64,000 nt of DNA, taken from assembly GCF_018221685.1 (NCBI RefSeq), contig NZ_JAGJTM010000005.1:193501-257500 (forward strand), read 5' to 3'. Positions 36,721 through 45,369 of the stretch are shown here, one piece after another. The first letter of the stretch is position 1. Every line of letters begins with the position of its first letter. The translations under genes were made by a program, and so were the position numbers. This DNA is from Bombella apis (GTDB lineage: Bacteria; Pseudomonadota; Alphaproteobacteria; Acetobacterales; Acetobacteraceae). The notes below the pieces were generated by a model. The model was not told the origin of the DNA, searched no databases, and saw only the letters and a list, made by a program, of their open reading frames with translations.

Positions 36721-37012
36721 GGCGGCTCTCCTTCTCATCCATCGATTCCAGAAGCTGCTGCTGGACACCAAACAGCGTGAAGGCTTCCGCTGCCTTGTCA
36801 GAACACGGGCCAACTTTCAGCCCGCTGGCCAGAAGGAGCTGAAGGCACAGCCCCCCGACATAATCGACCCCGGAAGCATCCAGCAGTGGCGTCGTCCCTT
36901 CTGCCGCTCCGATCTCCTCCAGCAGAAGAGCCTTCAGCCCTGCCGCCGCACCGGTATCCAGACGCTGCGGCAGAGAAATGAGGGGGGTTCCCTCCTGTAC
37001 TGCCGCCGCCAT
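36710..37012 (-). CDS. STAS-domain protein of the chemotaxis operon
   Basis: A 100-residue single STAS domain, like anti-sigma factor antagonists (SpoIIAA family). The pattern LISLPQRLDTGAAAGLKALLLEEI, LLDASGVDYVGGLCLQLLLA and the C-terminal AFTLFGVQQQLLESM supports this. The usual phosphorylated serine after the beta strand appears as Ser in DASGVDYVGG. Its start overlaps the chemoreceptor stop by one base (TGATG) and its end overlaps cheY. STAS genes next to cheY-cheA occur in several alphaproteobacterial and related che operons; the role there is not settled. Confidence 0.8.
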   Translation of the reverse strand: MAAAVQEGTPLISLPQRLDTGAAAGLKALLLEEIGAAEGTTPLLDASGVDYVGGLCLQLLLASGLKVGPCSDKAAEAFTLFGVQQQLLESMDEKESRHDG

Positions 37013-38538
37013 CAGAAATGATCCCAGCCTGCTTCATCATCAGAGTGGGTCGGCAATATCTTGCCATCCTGCTGGATCTCACCACGCTGGCTGCTCAGCA
37101 TTGGCGTGCTGCTCTTCGGCTGTGTCTGGGCAGCTGTCTCATTGGGAAGGGCCGGACGCTCATGAGAAAGCTTCAGGCTCTGGCTGGAACCAATGGTGAA
37201 AGTTGCCAGTGTCTGACGCAGCTTGACGGTCTGGGTGGTCAGGTTATGGCTGGCTGCCGTGGATTCTTCGACCATCGCCGCATTCTGCTGGGTCATGCCA
37301 TCCATGCTGCTCACAGCATCGGAGACTTCTGCCAGGCTGCGGGCCTGTTCCTCAGTCGCCTTGGAGACAACCTCCACCCGATCCGCCAGAGCTTCCGTCC
37401 CTTCTTCCACATCCTTGAGCAGACCGCTGGTCCGGGCCACAAGGCGGACACCCTCCTGCACATGGGCTGTGGCGGTTTCCAGCACGTCACGGATCATGTC
37501 AGCCGCCTTGGCGGACTGCTCTGCCAGGGACTGGACCTCCTTGGCGACCACAGCAAAACCACGTCCGGCTTCACCGGCACGGGCCGCCTCCACACTGGCA
37601 TTGAGTGCCAGCACGTTGGTCTTGAACGCAATGTCACTGACAGAGCGTGTGATCTGCACGATATCATCAGACGAGGTCTTGATGGAGTTCATCGCCACGC
37701 TGGTCTGTTCCATCCCGTTAGAGGCCGTCTTGACCTTTTCCAGCGTTGCCTTGGTCTCGCTGCTGGCATGGGAACAGTTGCTGGCCGTGACCTTGAAGCC
37801 GGAAGCGATCGATTTGACAGAAGCCGTTACCTGGCCAAGGCTTGCGGCCTGACGCTCCGTACGCTTTGCCAGATCATCTGATGCCGTGGAGATTTCACTG
37901 GCCCCGTTGGCGATCATGTTGGAGCTTTCCGCCACGACGGACAAAGCGCCGCCAAGGCCTGTCAGGGATTCATTGAAAGCCTCCCGCACGGGACCGAATT
38001 CACCATCAAACAGGGCACTGGTAATGCGGATGGACAGATTGCCCTGTGCCAGAAGCTGCATGACACGGTTCAGCTCTTCCACGACGGCATGTGTGCGGGC
38101 CTCACGCTCCTTGAGCTTTTCCGTCGTTTCCAGCGCCTTGTTCACAGCCTCGCTGTGCGCCTTTTCTGCTGCCTTCTGCTCCTGGAGGCTCAGGGCGAAA
38201 GAGGCCAGCATCCGGCCAACGCGTCCAACACAGTTTGTCCTGTTCTCATACAGGCTGAGATCAGGACTTTCACCACGGCTCAGGCCCATACCCATTGCCG
38301 TCAGCTTTTCAATGGGTTCGGTCAGGGCCTTGGTAAGGAAAAACCATACGGTCCAGACAAGCACCATCCCAAAGAGAAGTGTTGCCATATTGATGATGGA
38401 AACACGGCTGAAGATGCCACTCTGAACATAACCGACACCCTCCACGAGAAGCTGCACGGCGAGATAGAGCTCGATGGCCAGCATTGCCACCCGTACCTGC
38501 ACGCGGAACGGAGCTGACTTATACAACCAGTTGAACAT
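37012..38538 (-). CDS. Methyl-accepting chemotaxis protein with very short periplasmic part
   Basis: Chemoreceptor of about 508 residues from the ATG at 38538; ATGs at 38568 and 38583 and a TTG at 38589 are alternatives. Two membrane helices lie close together near the N-terminus with only about 10-15 residues between them, so there is no normal periplasmic ligand domain. HAMP-like sequence, a helical signalling domain and the conserved hairpin tip (DIAFKTNVLALNASVEAARAG, GFAVVAKEV) follow. The last five residues, GWDHF, fit the CheR/CheB tethering pentapeptide pattern x-W-x-x-F. It is the first gene of the che operon. Confidence 0.92.
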   Translation of the reverse strand: MFNWLYKSAPFRVQVRVAMLAIELYLAVQLLVEGVGYVQSGIFSRVSIINMATLLFGMVLVWTVWFFLTKALTEPIEKLTAMGMGLSRGESPDLSLYENRTNCVGRVGRMLASFALSLQEQKAAEKAHSEAVNKALETTEKLKEREARTHAVVEELNRVMQLLAQGNLSIRITSALFDGEFGPVREAFNESLTGLGGALSVVAESSNMIANGASEISTASDDLAKRTERQAASLGQVTASVKSIASGFKVTASNCSHASSETKATLEKVKTASNGMEQTSVAMNSIKTSSDDIVQITRSVSDIAFKTNVLALNASVEAARAGEAGRGFAVVAKEVQSLAEQSAKAADMIRDVLETATAHVQEGVRLVARTSGLLKDVEEGTEALADRVEVVSKATEEQARSLAEVSDAVSSMDGMTQQNAAMVEESTAASHNLTTQTVKLRQTLATFTIGSSQSLKLSHERPALPNETAAQTQPKSSTPMLSSQRGEIQQDGKILPTHSDDEAGWDHF

Positions 38539-38977
38539 GAAAACGTCCCATCCCTCTAGAAATTTCATTCCTTCCGTCAACATGACCAAAGGCTTGGCTG
38601 ATGACAGAGACTCAAGACATGAATTCTAAAAAAGACCATGCAAATGCATGGTTTAGACTTGATTATGCCCAAAACATGATGAAATTTTTAACGGAATAAA
38701 AGACATTTTTTTGAAAACAATGAATAAACTATCAAAACTTAACCTGTTTTAAGGGTAAATCTGTATTTTATTTACTATCGACAGCTGTAAGATCACATGA
38801 CTCCGGTCATGATCCCACAGCTTCAGATTGCTGAATTGGCACACCTCCCCGAGGAACTGTAAAATCGTGCGGACGTATTTTCTGCAGAACACCATCACAA
38901 CTGCTTTATGACCTGATGTTGTTCAGAATTTTACGATATGGGATCAGCCTTTCACCAATCCATCTTTTGAGACCAGC
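38539..38977. other. AT-rich divergent control region upstream of the che operon
   Basis: About 440 bases with the lowest GC of this part of the window, especially 38620-38780. No gene is seen. It must carry the che operon promoter (minus) and that of the 38978 gene (plus). A perfect inverted repeat at 38635-38652 is listed separately. I could not place a confident flagellar-type promoter. Confidence 0.5.
38635..38652. promoter_or_regulatory. Perfect 18-base inverted repeat upstream of the che operon
   Basis: ACCATGCA and TGCATGGT flank two A residues. It lies about 50-100 bases upstream of the candidate chemoreceptor starts. The two-base loop makes a terminator unlikely even though six T follow on the minus strand, so a dimeric regulator site is the better guess. 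Confidence 0.35.
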
Positions 38978-39631
38978 ATGAAAAAACAGAAAAAGTGCCT
39001 CCCCAAACCCCTCTGCACCATTCTGGCCCTTGCGCTGCTGCTCCTGCCCGGCGCAGGCCGTGCAGGGTCCACAATTCAGGATGTCCGTGATACGGTCCGG
39101 GTCATTCCCATCAAGCTGGACACGGAAGCGCAGGTTCCCATCCAGAAAGGGGAAGTCCTGAAACTTCTCAAGCTCTATCACGACAATGCCAATGCGTGGT
39201 CATGGAACGAATATCTCGCCTTTGAACCCTGCCCCCGCGAAGCAGCCCTTCTCTGTGCCGTGCCTTTCCGGGACACGCAGGGAAAGGAGTACAGCCTGAG
39301 AGATGCACCACATGACGGTGAAGATGCCCTGACCACCGTTGGTTTCTACACAGTGCAGAGCGCACAGGGACGATGGAACCTGTTCATGATCCGCATGGAA
39401 CGGCCTCTGGGGGATTCAACCTACGCAAAAACGGAAACAACAGCCCATGTCAGCCTGTTCAGGCTGGCTCCCCATGACACAGACGGGGCCACGCCGGAAA
39501 ATAACTACTTCGAGGAAATCGCTACCCTGCCCATGGGCGGATACTGCAACAGCACGGTAGCTCTGGCCTCCTTCCTCAAACAGCCTCTCCCCCCCGGCAC
39601 AGCACCCGATGGCTGCATGCAGGGCCAGTAA
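38978..39631 (+). CDS. Secreted protein, function unknown
   Basis: A 217-residue exported protein: signal peptide (KKQKK start, hydrophobic LALALLLLPG, cut near GRAGS) and a mature part with mixed beta-like sequence and four cysteines (two close together in PCPREAALLCA, one in GGYCNS, one near the C-terminal GCMQGQ), so two disulfides are possible. The region from about 120 to 150 (GFYTVQSAQGRWNLFMIRMER) looks like a compact beta domain. I do not recognise the family. It stands alone on the plus strand between the chemotaxis and flagellar blocks; only position hints at motility or surface function. Confidence 0.65.
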   Translation: MKKQKKCLPKPLCTILALALLLLPGAGRAGSTIQDVRDTVRVIPIKLDTEAQVPIQKGEVLKLLKLYHDNANAWSWNEYLAFEPCPREAALLCAVPFRDTQGKEYSLRDAPHDGEDALTTVGFYTVQSAQGRWNLFMIRMERPLGDSTYAKTETTAHVSLFRLAPHDTDGATPENNYFEEIATLPMGGYCNSTVALASFLKQPLPPGTAPDGCMQGQ

Positions 39632-39675
39632 GACACATCACAGCTCCCTCCCAATGATCACGGAGGGAGCGAACC

Positions 39676-40509
39676 TCACGGTGCGATGTTGGAATCGATC
39701 GGACTGTTCATACGGTTGATCGTATCGGGACTGAGCTTGCGGATGCCCGCCAGATACTGGGAAAGAATGTTGGCACGGTCGGGCTGCATGTTGCCAATAA
39801 CATCCGAAATCCGGCGGGGAATCATGTGCTGGGCCACAGGGACCAGCACCCGCATATCCAGAATATTGAACATGGCCGCCGCATCACGTGGAGGCATCTG
39901 CTCATAGATATGGGCCAGCCGAGCAATGCTCTGCTCGACATCCTGCCGGCGCTGCTCCTGCTGGGCAGAAAGTTCGGAAGCATTCCGGCCCAGTGCCTGT
40001 AATTTTTCGTCCAGCTCCTTCTGCTCCTGCTCGAGAGCCTTCTGCTGGTGCTGGAAACGTTCCGCCTCTCCCTGCATGGCCTGCCGATGCGAGGCAAGGT
40101 CGTCATTCAGCCCCCGTTCAGCCAGACGGACACGGGAATCAGGCTGTTCCTCATCAACCTGCCCGGTGGCAGGATCATCATCCGCAAGACCATTGGCTGG
40201 CGTCCAGCCCTGGAGGTGGTTCAGAAACAGGCGCTGCCTGCTGGGCCGCACTGTCTCTGGCGCTTTCACACCCGCAGGCGGCGGTGCAGGTACCGCCTTT
40301 GCAGCCTTGCCCTGCGGGGCGGCCTCCCCCGACTTTCCATGAGCTGTCTCGGTCTGGGCAGAAGAACTGCTGATCTGTGCCGCAAGGGAATGAAGATTCA
40401 ACGCCAGCAGCACCGTCATCAGGCAGGAGGCAAGATTGGTGATCCTGCTCAGGGAGAATCCCTTTTTTCTCATGGATCTGACATTCCCTCTCATGGCGTT
40501 CTTCCTCAA
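39676..40509 (-). CDS. MotE-like flagellar motility protein
   Basis: A 277-residue protein with one N-terminal membrane/export segment (ITNLASCLMTVLLALNLHSLAA), a Pro/Ala-rich stretch, a coiled coil (about 150-205, rich in Gln and Glu) and a C-terminal domain with YEQMPPRDAAAMFNILD and ARILSQYL-type helices. That last pattern matches MotE of rhizobia, a periplasmic chaperone for the motor protein MotC, and MgtE-N-like domains. Its start overlaps the flgC stop, so it is coupled to the rod genes. The large exported repeat protein upstream in the same operon could be its partner. Confidence 0.72.
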   Translation of the reverse strand: MRKNAMRGNVRSMRKKGFSLSRITNLASCLMTVLLALNLHSLAAQISSSSAQTETAHGKSGEAAPQGKAAKAVPAPPPAGVKAPETVRPSRQRLFLNHLQGWTPANGLADDDPATGQVDEEQPDSRVRLAERGLNDDLASHRQAMQGEAERFQHQQKALEQEQKELDEKLQALGRNASELSAQQEQRRQDVEQSIARLAHIYEQMPPRDAAAMFNILDMRVLVPVAQHMIPRRISDVIGNMQPDRANILSQYLAGIRKLSPDTINRMNSPIDSNIAP

Positions 40510-40916
40510 TCCTTCATCAGATTGATGGCCCGTGCCAGCATGGACCGGGTCACCTGCATCGTATTGAGATTGGCCTCGTAAGAGTGCTGGGCATCGTGAC
40601 TGTCCATGATCTCCACGATGGAGCTGACATTTGGCATCTTCACATAGCCCTGTTCATTGGCCGCCGGATGGGCCGGGTCATACCGCATCTGGAAGTCGGA
40701 CTGATCCTCCCCGACAGAACGGATCGACACACTGGAAACACCACTCGCACGGTCCAGTGCTTCCCGGAATGTCACTGTCTTGCGGCGATACGGGTCAGCC
40801 CCGGGCGATGCACCCGTCGTCTCCGCATTGGCAAGATTCTCGGCAGCAACCCGCAGGCGGGCTGTCTGTGCTCTCATCCCGGCCGCTGAAACACCAATCG
40901 TGTCGGAAAAATCCAT
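40506..40916 (-). CDS. flgC: Flagellar basal-body rod protein FlgC
   Basis: Proximal rod subunit, exported by the flagellar type III system. It has 136 residues. The N-terminal rod signature is SAAGMRAQTARLRVAAENLANAETTG, and the C-terminal one is DSHDAQHSYEANLNTMQVTRSMLARAINL. It follows flgB by 33 bases. Confidence 0.95.
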   Translation of the reverse strand: MDFSDTIGVSAAGMRAQTARLRVAAENLANAETTGASPGADPYRRKTVTFREALDRASGVSSVSIRSVGEDQSDFQMRYDPAHPAANEQGYVKMPNVSSIVEIMDSHDAQHSYEANLNTMQVTRSMLARAINLMKD

Positions 40917-40949
40917 CCTCTCCTCCTCTCTCCTTTACCGCACCACGAC

Positions 40950-41345
40950 TTACTGGCCACTACCACCAAGGGCCATGCCGTAAAGCCCCATGTACCGGCC
41001 ATATACTGTAGTGGCGAAACGCTGCTGATCACTCGTCTGGGCGATTTTCCCCAGCTCGTCCTCCAGCACCACACGGTTGCCATCCAGCGAGGCCCGACCG
41101 CCCTGCCTGCGGGCATGTGTTTCCCCCGCAGGCCCCAGCATGTGCCCCGGCTGTGTACGCGTCAGCGCCACGGCATGGGCAGTCTCCAGAACACCCTGAA
41201 ATGGCGAAACATCCTTCGGGCTGTAATGAGGCGTGTTGGCATTGGCGACGTTGCCCGCCAGCACGGATTCACGATTCTGGAGCCAGCTCATCCGCCGCTC
41301 GGCCAGGTTCAGAAGGTCCGTCCCGCCCGTATGTGTCACACTCAT
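40950..41345 (-). CDS. flgB: Flagellar basal-body rod protein FlgB
   Basis: Proximal rod subunit of 131 residues. Its N-terminal part shows the rod-protein motif LAGNVANANTPHYSPKD, followed by the FlgB C-terminal pattern with VVLEDELGKIAQTSDQQ and a final helix ending in LYGMALGG. It starts 25 bases after the large repeat protein gene. Confidence 0.94.
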   Translation of the reverse strand: MSVTHTGGTDLLNLAERRMSWLQNRESVLAGNVANANTPHYSPKDVSPFQGVLETAHAVALTRTQPGHMLGPAGETHARRQGGRASLDGNRVVLEDELGKIAQTSDQQRFATTVYGRYMGLYGMALGGSGQ

Positions 41346-41370
41346 CCCACGTCACTCCTTCCTCATGCGC

Positions 41371-44160
41371 TCACTGTGCCTGCTGGGCCGATACAAGAAG
41401 ACGGAACATCCGTCCGGCATCACCCTCAAAAGGCCGATTCCCCACACGATTGCGTATCCACTCCAGCGCACCTGCATCTCCGGCCCGGGAAGCATCCGAT
41501 GCCAGCCGCAGGGCAAGAAGCTGCTGGGACACCGTCATGTCTCCCTGCGGTGGCAGAAGCTGCATCACCATGCTGCGCAGATCCGCCACGGCAGGAGACC
41601 ATTCTTCCCGATTCTCATGGATATGGGCCCGTATGTCCGCTGCCTGCGGGTCCTGATCCGCTCCCAGAAGATACAGGGCGACCTCCGGCTTGCCCGAGGC
41701 AGCCGCCATACTGGCCATGAGACGGGTCCGGCGTGCCGTTTCCTGTGGGGGCAGGGACGCCCCACCCGTATCCGCCAATGTGGCCGAGGCCTTGTCCAGC
41801 TGCCCCCGTCTGATCTCATTCTCGGCCAAGGCATCCCCGGCAGCAGCCCGGTCCTGCGGGTCTGTCATCATGGGAATGGCCGTGTTCATGGCATTCCCGG
41901 CCTGTTCCTCCAGCCCCAGCCGGCCAAGCAGCCGCCCATAGGCCAACAGCAGGTTGCCCTTCTTTGCGCTGGCCGGGAGATCCTGCATGTGCGCCTTCAG
42001 CAGGGCGGCTTCATGCAGCAGGGTGGCCTCATTCTGCGACCCACCACCATCAGGCCCGGGCAGCCCCTGAACAACGCCCGACAGCGCTGCGGACAGCAGG
42101 GCCTGCATCCTTGCTTCATCATGAGGCGGTGCTGCCTGACGGGCCTGATCCAGCGCCTGAAGAGCGGCTTCCCACTGATGGGCCCGTATATCGGCCCCAG
42201 CCCGCAGCATGTTGACAATCCCATCACGACCAGACAGCCGGGCATCTGGCAAAAGCGACGCATATTGCCGGGCCGCTTTTTCTGCCGGGAGGTGCCCGTC
42301 CCGCAGGCTCAGGGCCACACCCTCTTCCATCGCCTTCTCGGCAATGACAGGGTCATGATCCACAGAGAGGGCCTCCAGCAGGCTGGTGGCCTTCTTCTCA
42401 TCCCCATCCCGCAGAGCACGCACGGCCTGAATGAAACGGAATTCACTGCCCTCTGGCAGGGAATCCAGCGCCTTGCGGTCCGCTGGCGTGCCACGGCGGG
42501 CAATGAGTTCCGCCGCCATGGGCAGCAAAGACGCCCGCAACGGCTCCGGATAATTCAGCAGACGTGGCATGTCCCGGGCCAGCAGCCGGGCCGCCTCGGC
42601 GTCATTCCCCCCGGCGGCGGCCTCATACAGGCCCTGCCACAGTTTTGTGGCCCGCATGGCCTGCTCCGGCCATTCCTGCATCAGCTGGGCCGCACCTTTC
42701 ATCCGGCCTGCAAGCAGGTCAGTCGCCGCCAGAAAAAATCTTACATCCGGCCGGAAAGCTTCTTCCGGGTCATCTTCCAGAGCGACATCCATGATGGCCC
42801 GTGCATCGGGGAAGGCACCAACACCCAGAGCAGCACGGGCTGCGTCCAGCCGTTTGCCAAAACGTTCACCAGGGGATGAATCCGCTGCCGCCACAAGAGC
42901 CTGACGATAACGCTCCTGCGCCTGTGGAGCGGCAAGATGTTTCAGGCCAAGCCAGTTCAGGTCCACATCACTGGCGTAAACGGCCCGGTCCATATCAGCC
43001 AGAGGGCGGTCATCAGCCCGCTGGAGCAGGTCTCCCTGCATGATGGCCCGCATGACCACCTGCGGCGGCTCATGCTGGGCAATCACCACGCCTTCCATGG
43101 AAGGCCAGACATCATAATCCCTGCCCTTGCGCAGGGAGAGCAGGCCGCCATCATCCAGTGTCGTGGTCCCCACGACCAGAGACGTGCCTGATGCCGGGTC
43201 CTTGATGGAAAAGACACGTCCCGGCCGCCGCATGGGGAACAGGAGGCCACCCCCCCGCAACCGGGGCGTGATCTCCGGCCTGTCCGTATAATCCATGCCC
43301 GGCGGTGGCTGATCCCCTAGCACCCATCCATCACTCTGCTGGGAAAGGTAAAGCTGGCGCGTATCAGGCACTGGCAGGCTGATCATTGTCAGGTCAGGCA
43401 GGGTTGTCACACCCAGGCGGCTGAACATGCCATCCCCACGCAGGGCAGAGACATCCATGGGCTGACGGGCATCCACCAGAATGATGAAGCGGTCTCCACT
43501 CTGATAAGCCGCAATGCCCATCTGCCCGGGCACGGGAATCAGAATCCTGTTGCGGGACGGCGCAGATACAGCCGGTTCGTTTCCCGCTGGCTGGGAAGGC
43601 ACAGCCAGCCCCGGTTTTGCAGCATCTGCCTCACGCCCCTCCGCCTGTAAAAATTGATGAAGGGACTGATCCCTGTGCTCCGCCCTGTGATCAGCTGAAG
43701 GCGCCTCTGGAGGTGTTTTCTGCGGGGGCGCCCCACCCTGGGCAGCACCAACACCAAGCACATGCGCCCCCCACCCCGCAGGAACCCCCTGCAAAAGCGG
43801 ATCGCCTGCTTTCACATGGTCCTGCACCTGCAGGGGCGGCGGCACGGCAGGGCGCCCCCGCACCTGATGATGCGGAGAAACGGGACGGGGATGGCCATGA
43901 TGGGGATTCGCCTGGGACTGCCTGTGCTCCGATGCTGGCTGAGAGTGTGACGTACCAGCTCCAGCCGAGGCCTCATCCATGAAGGGTGAAGACGTCCTGG
44001 CGGGCCCCTGCGCAGCCAGCGCCGTACCCGACAGCCACATCTGGCTGCCCACCACAGGCCCACCCAGCATGATGAGACCGGCAACACCACAGCCGGCCCT
44101 GCGCCAGATTCCATCGCCTGCCATGGCTTTAGAGACAGCCTTATGAACAGCGCATAGCAT
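41371..44160 (-). CDS. Large exported repeat protein of the flagellar rod operon, possible MotC analogue
   Basis: About 929 residues from the ATG at 44160 (AAGGGG nine bases upstream); ATGs at 44178 and 44124 are alternatives. A hydrophobic export segment (CGVAGLIMLGGPVVGS to LSGTALAAQ) comes first. A Pro/His/Gln-rich low-complexity part spans roughly 55-210, a beta-rich domain about 210-430, and then a long run of TPR-like helix pairs to the end (ALGVGAFPDARAIMDVAL, QWEAALQALDQARQA, RGQLDKASATLADTG). I do not recognise a named family. It precedes flgB, flgC and the motE-like gene. Since MotE serves MotC in rhizobia, this may be the functional MotC counterpart; that is inference from position and repeat type. 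Confidence 0.75.
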   Translation of the reverse strand: MLCAVHKAVSKAMAGDGIWRRAGCGVAGLIMLGGPVVGSQMWLSGTALAAQGPARTSSPFMDEASAGAGTSHSQPASEHRQSQANPHHGHPRPVSPHHQVRGRPAVPPPLQVQDHVKAGDPLLQGVPAGWGAHVLGVGAAQGGAPPQKTPPEAPSADHRAEHRDQSLHQFLQAEGREADAAKPGLAVPSQPAGNEPAVSAPSRNRILIPVPGQMGIAAYQSGDRFIILVDARQPMDVSALRGDGMFSRLGVTTLPDLTMISLPVPDTRQLYLSQQSDGWVLGDQPPPGMDYTDRPEITPRLRGGGLLFPMRRPGRVFSIKDPASGTSLVVGTTTLDDGGLLSLRKGRDYDVWPSMEGVVIAQHEPPQVVMRAIMQGDLLQRADDRPLADMDRAVYASDVDLNWLGLKHLAAPQAQERYRQALVAAADSSPGERFGKRLDAARAALGVGAFPDARAIMDVALEDDPEEAFRPDVRFFLAATDLLAGRMKGAAQLMQEWPEQAMRATKLWQGLYEAAAGGNDAEAARLLARDMPRLLNYPEPLRASLLPMAAELIARRGTPADRKALDSLPEGSEFRFIQAVRALRDGDEKKATSLLEALSVDHDPVIAEKAMEEGVALSLRDGHLPAEKAARQYASLLPDARLSGRDGIVNMLRAGADIRAHQWEAALQALDQARQAAPPHDEARMQALLSAALSGVVQGLPGPDGGGSQNEATLLHEAALLKAHMQDLPASAKKGNLLLAYGRLLGRLGLEEQAGNAMNTAIPMMTDPQDRAAAGDALAENEIRRGQLDKASATLADTGGASLPPQETARRTRLMASMAAASGKPEVALYLLGADQDPQAADIRAHIHENREEWSPAVADLRSMVMQLLPPQGDMTVSQQLLALRLASDASRAGDAGALEWIRNRVGNRPFEGDAGRMFRLLVSAQQAQ

Positions 44161-44250
44161 GGTGCTGCACCCCTTCATGCTCCTTGATCCGTTCCCGCAT
44201 CCCCTATTTTCACGCAGAGCGGAGACCGCCCTGCATGACATGACTGGCCA

Positions 44251-44493
44251 TCAGGCCAGAAGATTGACGAAGCTGGCCGTGGCAGAGTTTTTACGGACTC
44301 CTTTGGCACTGGGCACGACCTGACCCGTAGCATCGAACTGCATGGAGACCTCCGCCCCATTGCTGCGCTGGGAAGAAACCTGCACACGGCCTGCCTTCTC
44401 CGACATGGCAGCTTTACGCATCTCATTGGCCTGCTGGGCTGTCTTGACCCGCATGGCTGAAGCGATTTCGGAAGCCACTGATGCGTCTGACAT
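44251..44493 (-). CDS. Small flagellar-locus protein, function unknown
   Basis: An 80-residue protein with AGGGAGA about eight bases before its ATG. The first half is helical and alanine-rich (VASEIASAMRVKTAQQANEMRKAAMSE), the second half polar. It loosely resembles small YjfB-type motility proteins but the match is too weak to name. It heads the minus-strand operon that continues with the repeat protein and flgB, about 90 bases upstream of it, and is divergent from fliE. Confidence 0.65.
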   Translation of the reverse strand: MSDASVASEIASAMRVKTAQQANEMRKAAMSEKAGRVQVSSQRSNGAEVSMQFDATGQVVPSAKGVRKNSATASFVNLLA

Positions 44494-44707
44494 GATTCTT
44501 TTCTCCCTGATATTTCATTCTGCAACACTCAGATGGCCATTCTGATACCGAATACAGAAGGAAAAACAAAGCCATTTGCAGACGTATATATGAAAATAAC
44601 CTTACATAAACCTTCTGTTAAAAGAAAAAACATGGCGTTATGCCGAAATGGCTATTACAAACAGGCCACCATCATACCCATGACGGAAAGGAGGCCATAA
44701 CCAGCCC

Positions 44708-45064
44708 ATGTCCCTATCCAGCATTGCCAGTTCCGCAGCACAGAGCTTCGATGCCGGGCAGGCCTATGGCCGGGCACAGCAGCTCAGCCAGACCAGCAGC
44801 CCCGCCAGCGCAGGCCCTGCCGACGAAACAGAAAGCACCGATGCCGTTTCCAGCTTCAGCCACGTGCTGGACAACGCCATCCGGGGTGCCATCAACACAG
44901 GCAAGGTCGCCGAGAGCCAGACCGCCCAGGCACTTTCCGGCAAAGGCAACATGTCCGATGTCGTCGCCTCTGTCGAAGAAGCCAAACTGACACTCCAGAC
45001 GGTCACCACCCTGCGGGACCGCTTTGTCAGCGCCTATCAGGATGTCATGCGGATGTCCGTCTGA
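44708..45064 (+). CDS. fliE: Flagellar hook-basal body complex protein FliE
   Basis: Links the MS ring to the rod; 118 residues. The family pattern is SFSHVLDNAIRGAI at about 48-62 and VVASVEEAKLTLQTVTTLRDRFVSAYQDVMRMSV at the C-terminus. GGAGG lies 13 bases upstream, rather far. Here fliE leads an operon with fliQ, fliR and flhB, instead of following flgC as in many genomes. Confidence 0.94.
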   Translation: MSLSSIASSAAQSFDAGQAYGRAQQLSQTSSPASAGPADETESTDAVSSFSHVLDNAIRGAINTGKVAESQTAQALSGKGNMSDVVASVEEAKLTLQTVTTLRDRFVSAYQDVMRMSV

Positions 45065-45093
45065 CCGGCACGGCAGGAAACAGGAGGACACCC

Positions 45094-45369
45094 ATGGGTC
45101 ACGCTGTTGATGTTCAGGAGATCCTGCGTCAGACACTGCTGGTTGCTGTCAAGCTGGGAGCTCCTTCTCTTCTGGCGTCCCTCCTGGCCGGGCTCTGTGT
45201 TTCACTGTTCCAGGCCATGACACAGGTCAGTGAGGCCACGCTGTCCTTCGTGCCGAAATTCATCGCCGCCATGGCCACGCTGATCCTGACAGCTTCCTTC
45301 ATGCATGCCACCATCCATGCCTATGCGGAAATGATCTTCGACCAGCTCATCAAGGCCGGGGGAGTGTGA
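45094..45369 (+). CDS. fliQ: Flagellar export apparatus protein FliQ
   Basis: Small inner-membrane subunit of the flagellar type III export gate, 91 residues with two membrane helices. The pattern SLLAGLCVSLFQAMTQVSEATLSFVPKF is characteristic. AGGAGG lies upstream, and the fliR ATG follows the stop at once. Confidence 0.95.
   Translation: MGHAVDVQEILRQTLLVAVKLGAPSLLASLLAGLCVSLFQAMTQVSEATLSFVPKFIAAMATLILTASFMHATIHAYAEMIFDQLIKAGGV

Noticed and set aside
41233..42879. Open frame of 548 codons on the plus strand opposite the large repeat protein
   Set aside because: The minus-strand frame is longer, has a leader peptide, repeats and operon context; the opposite frame shows none.
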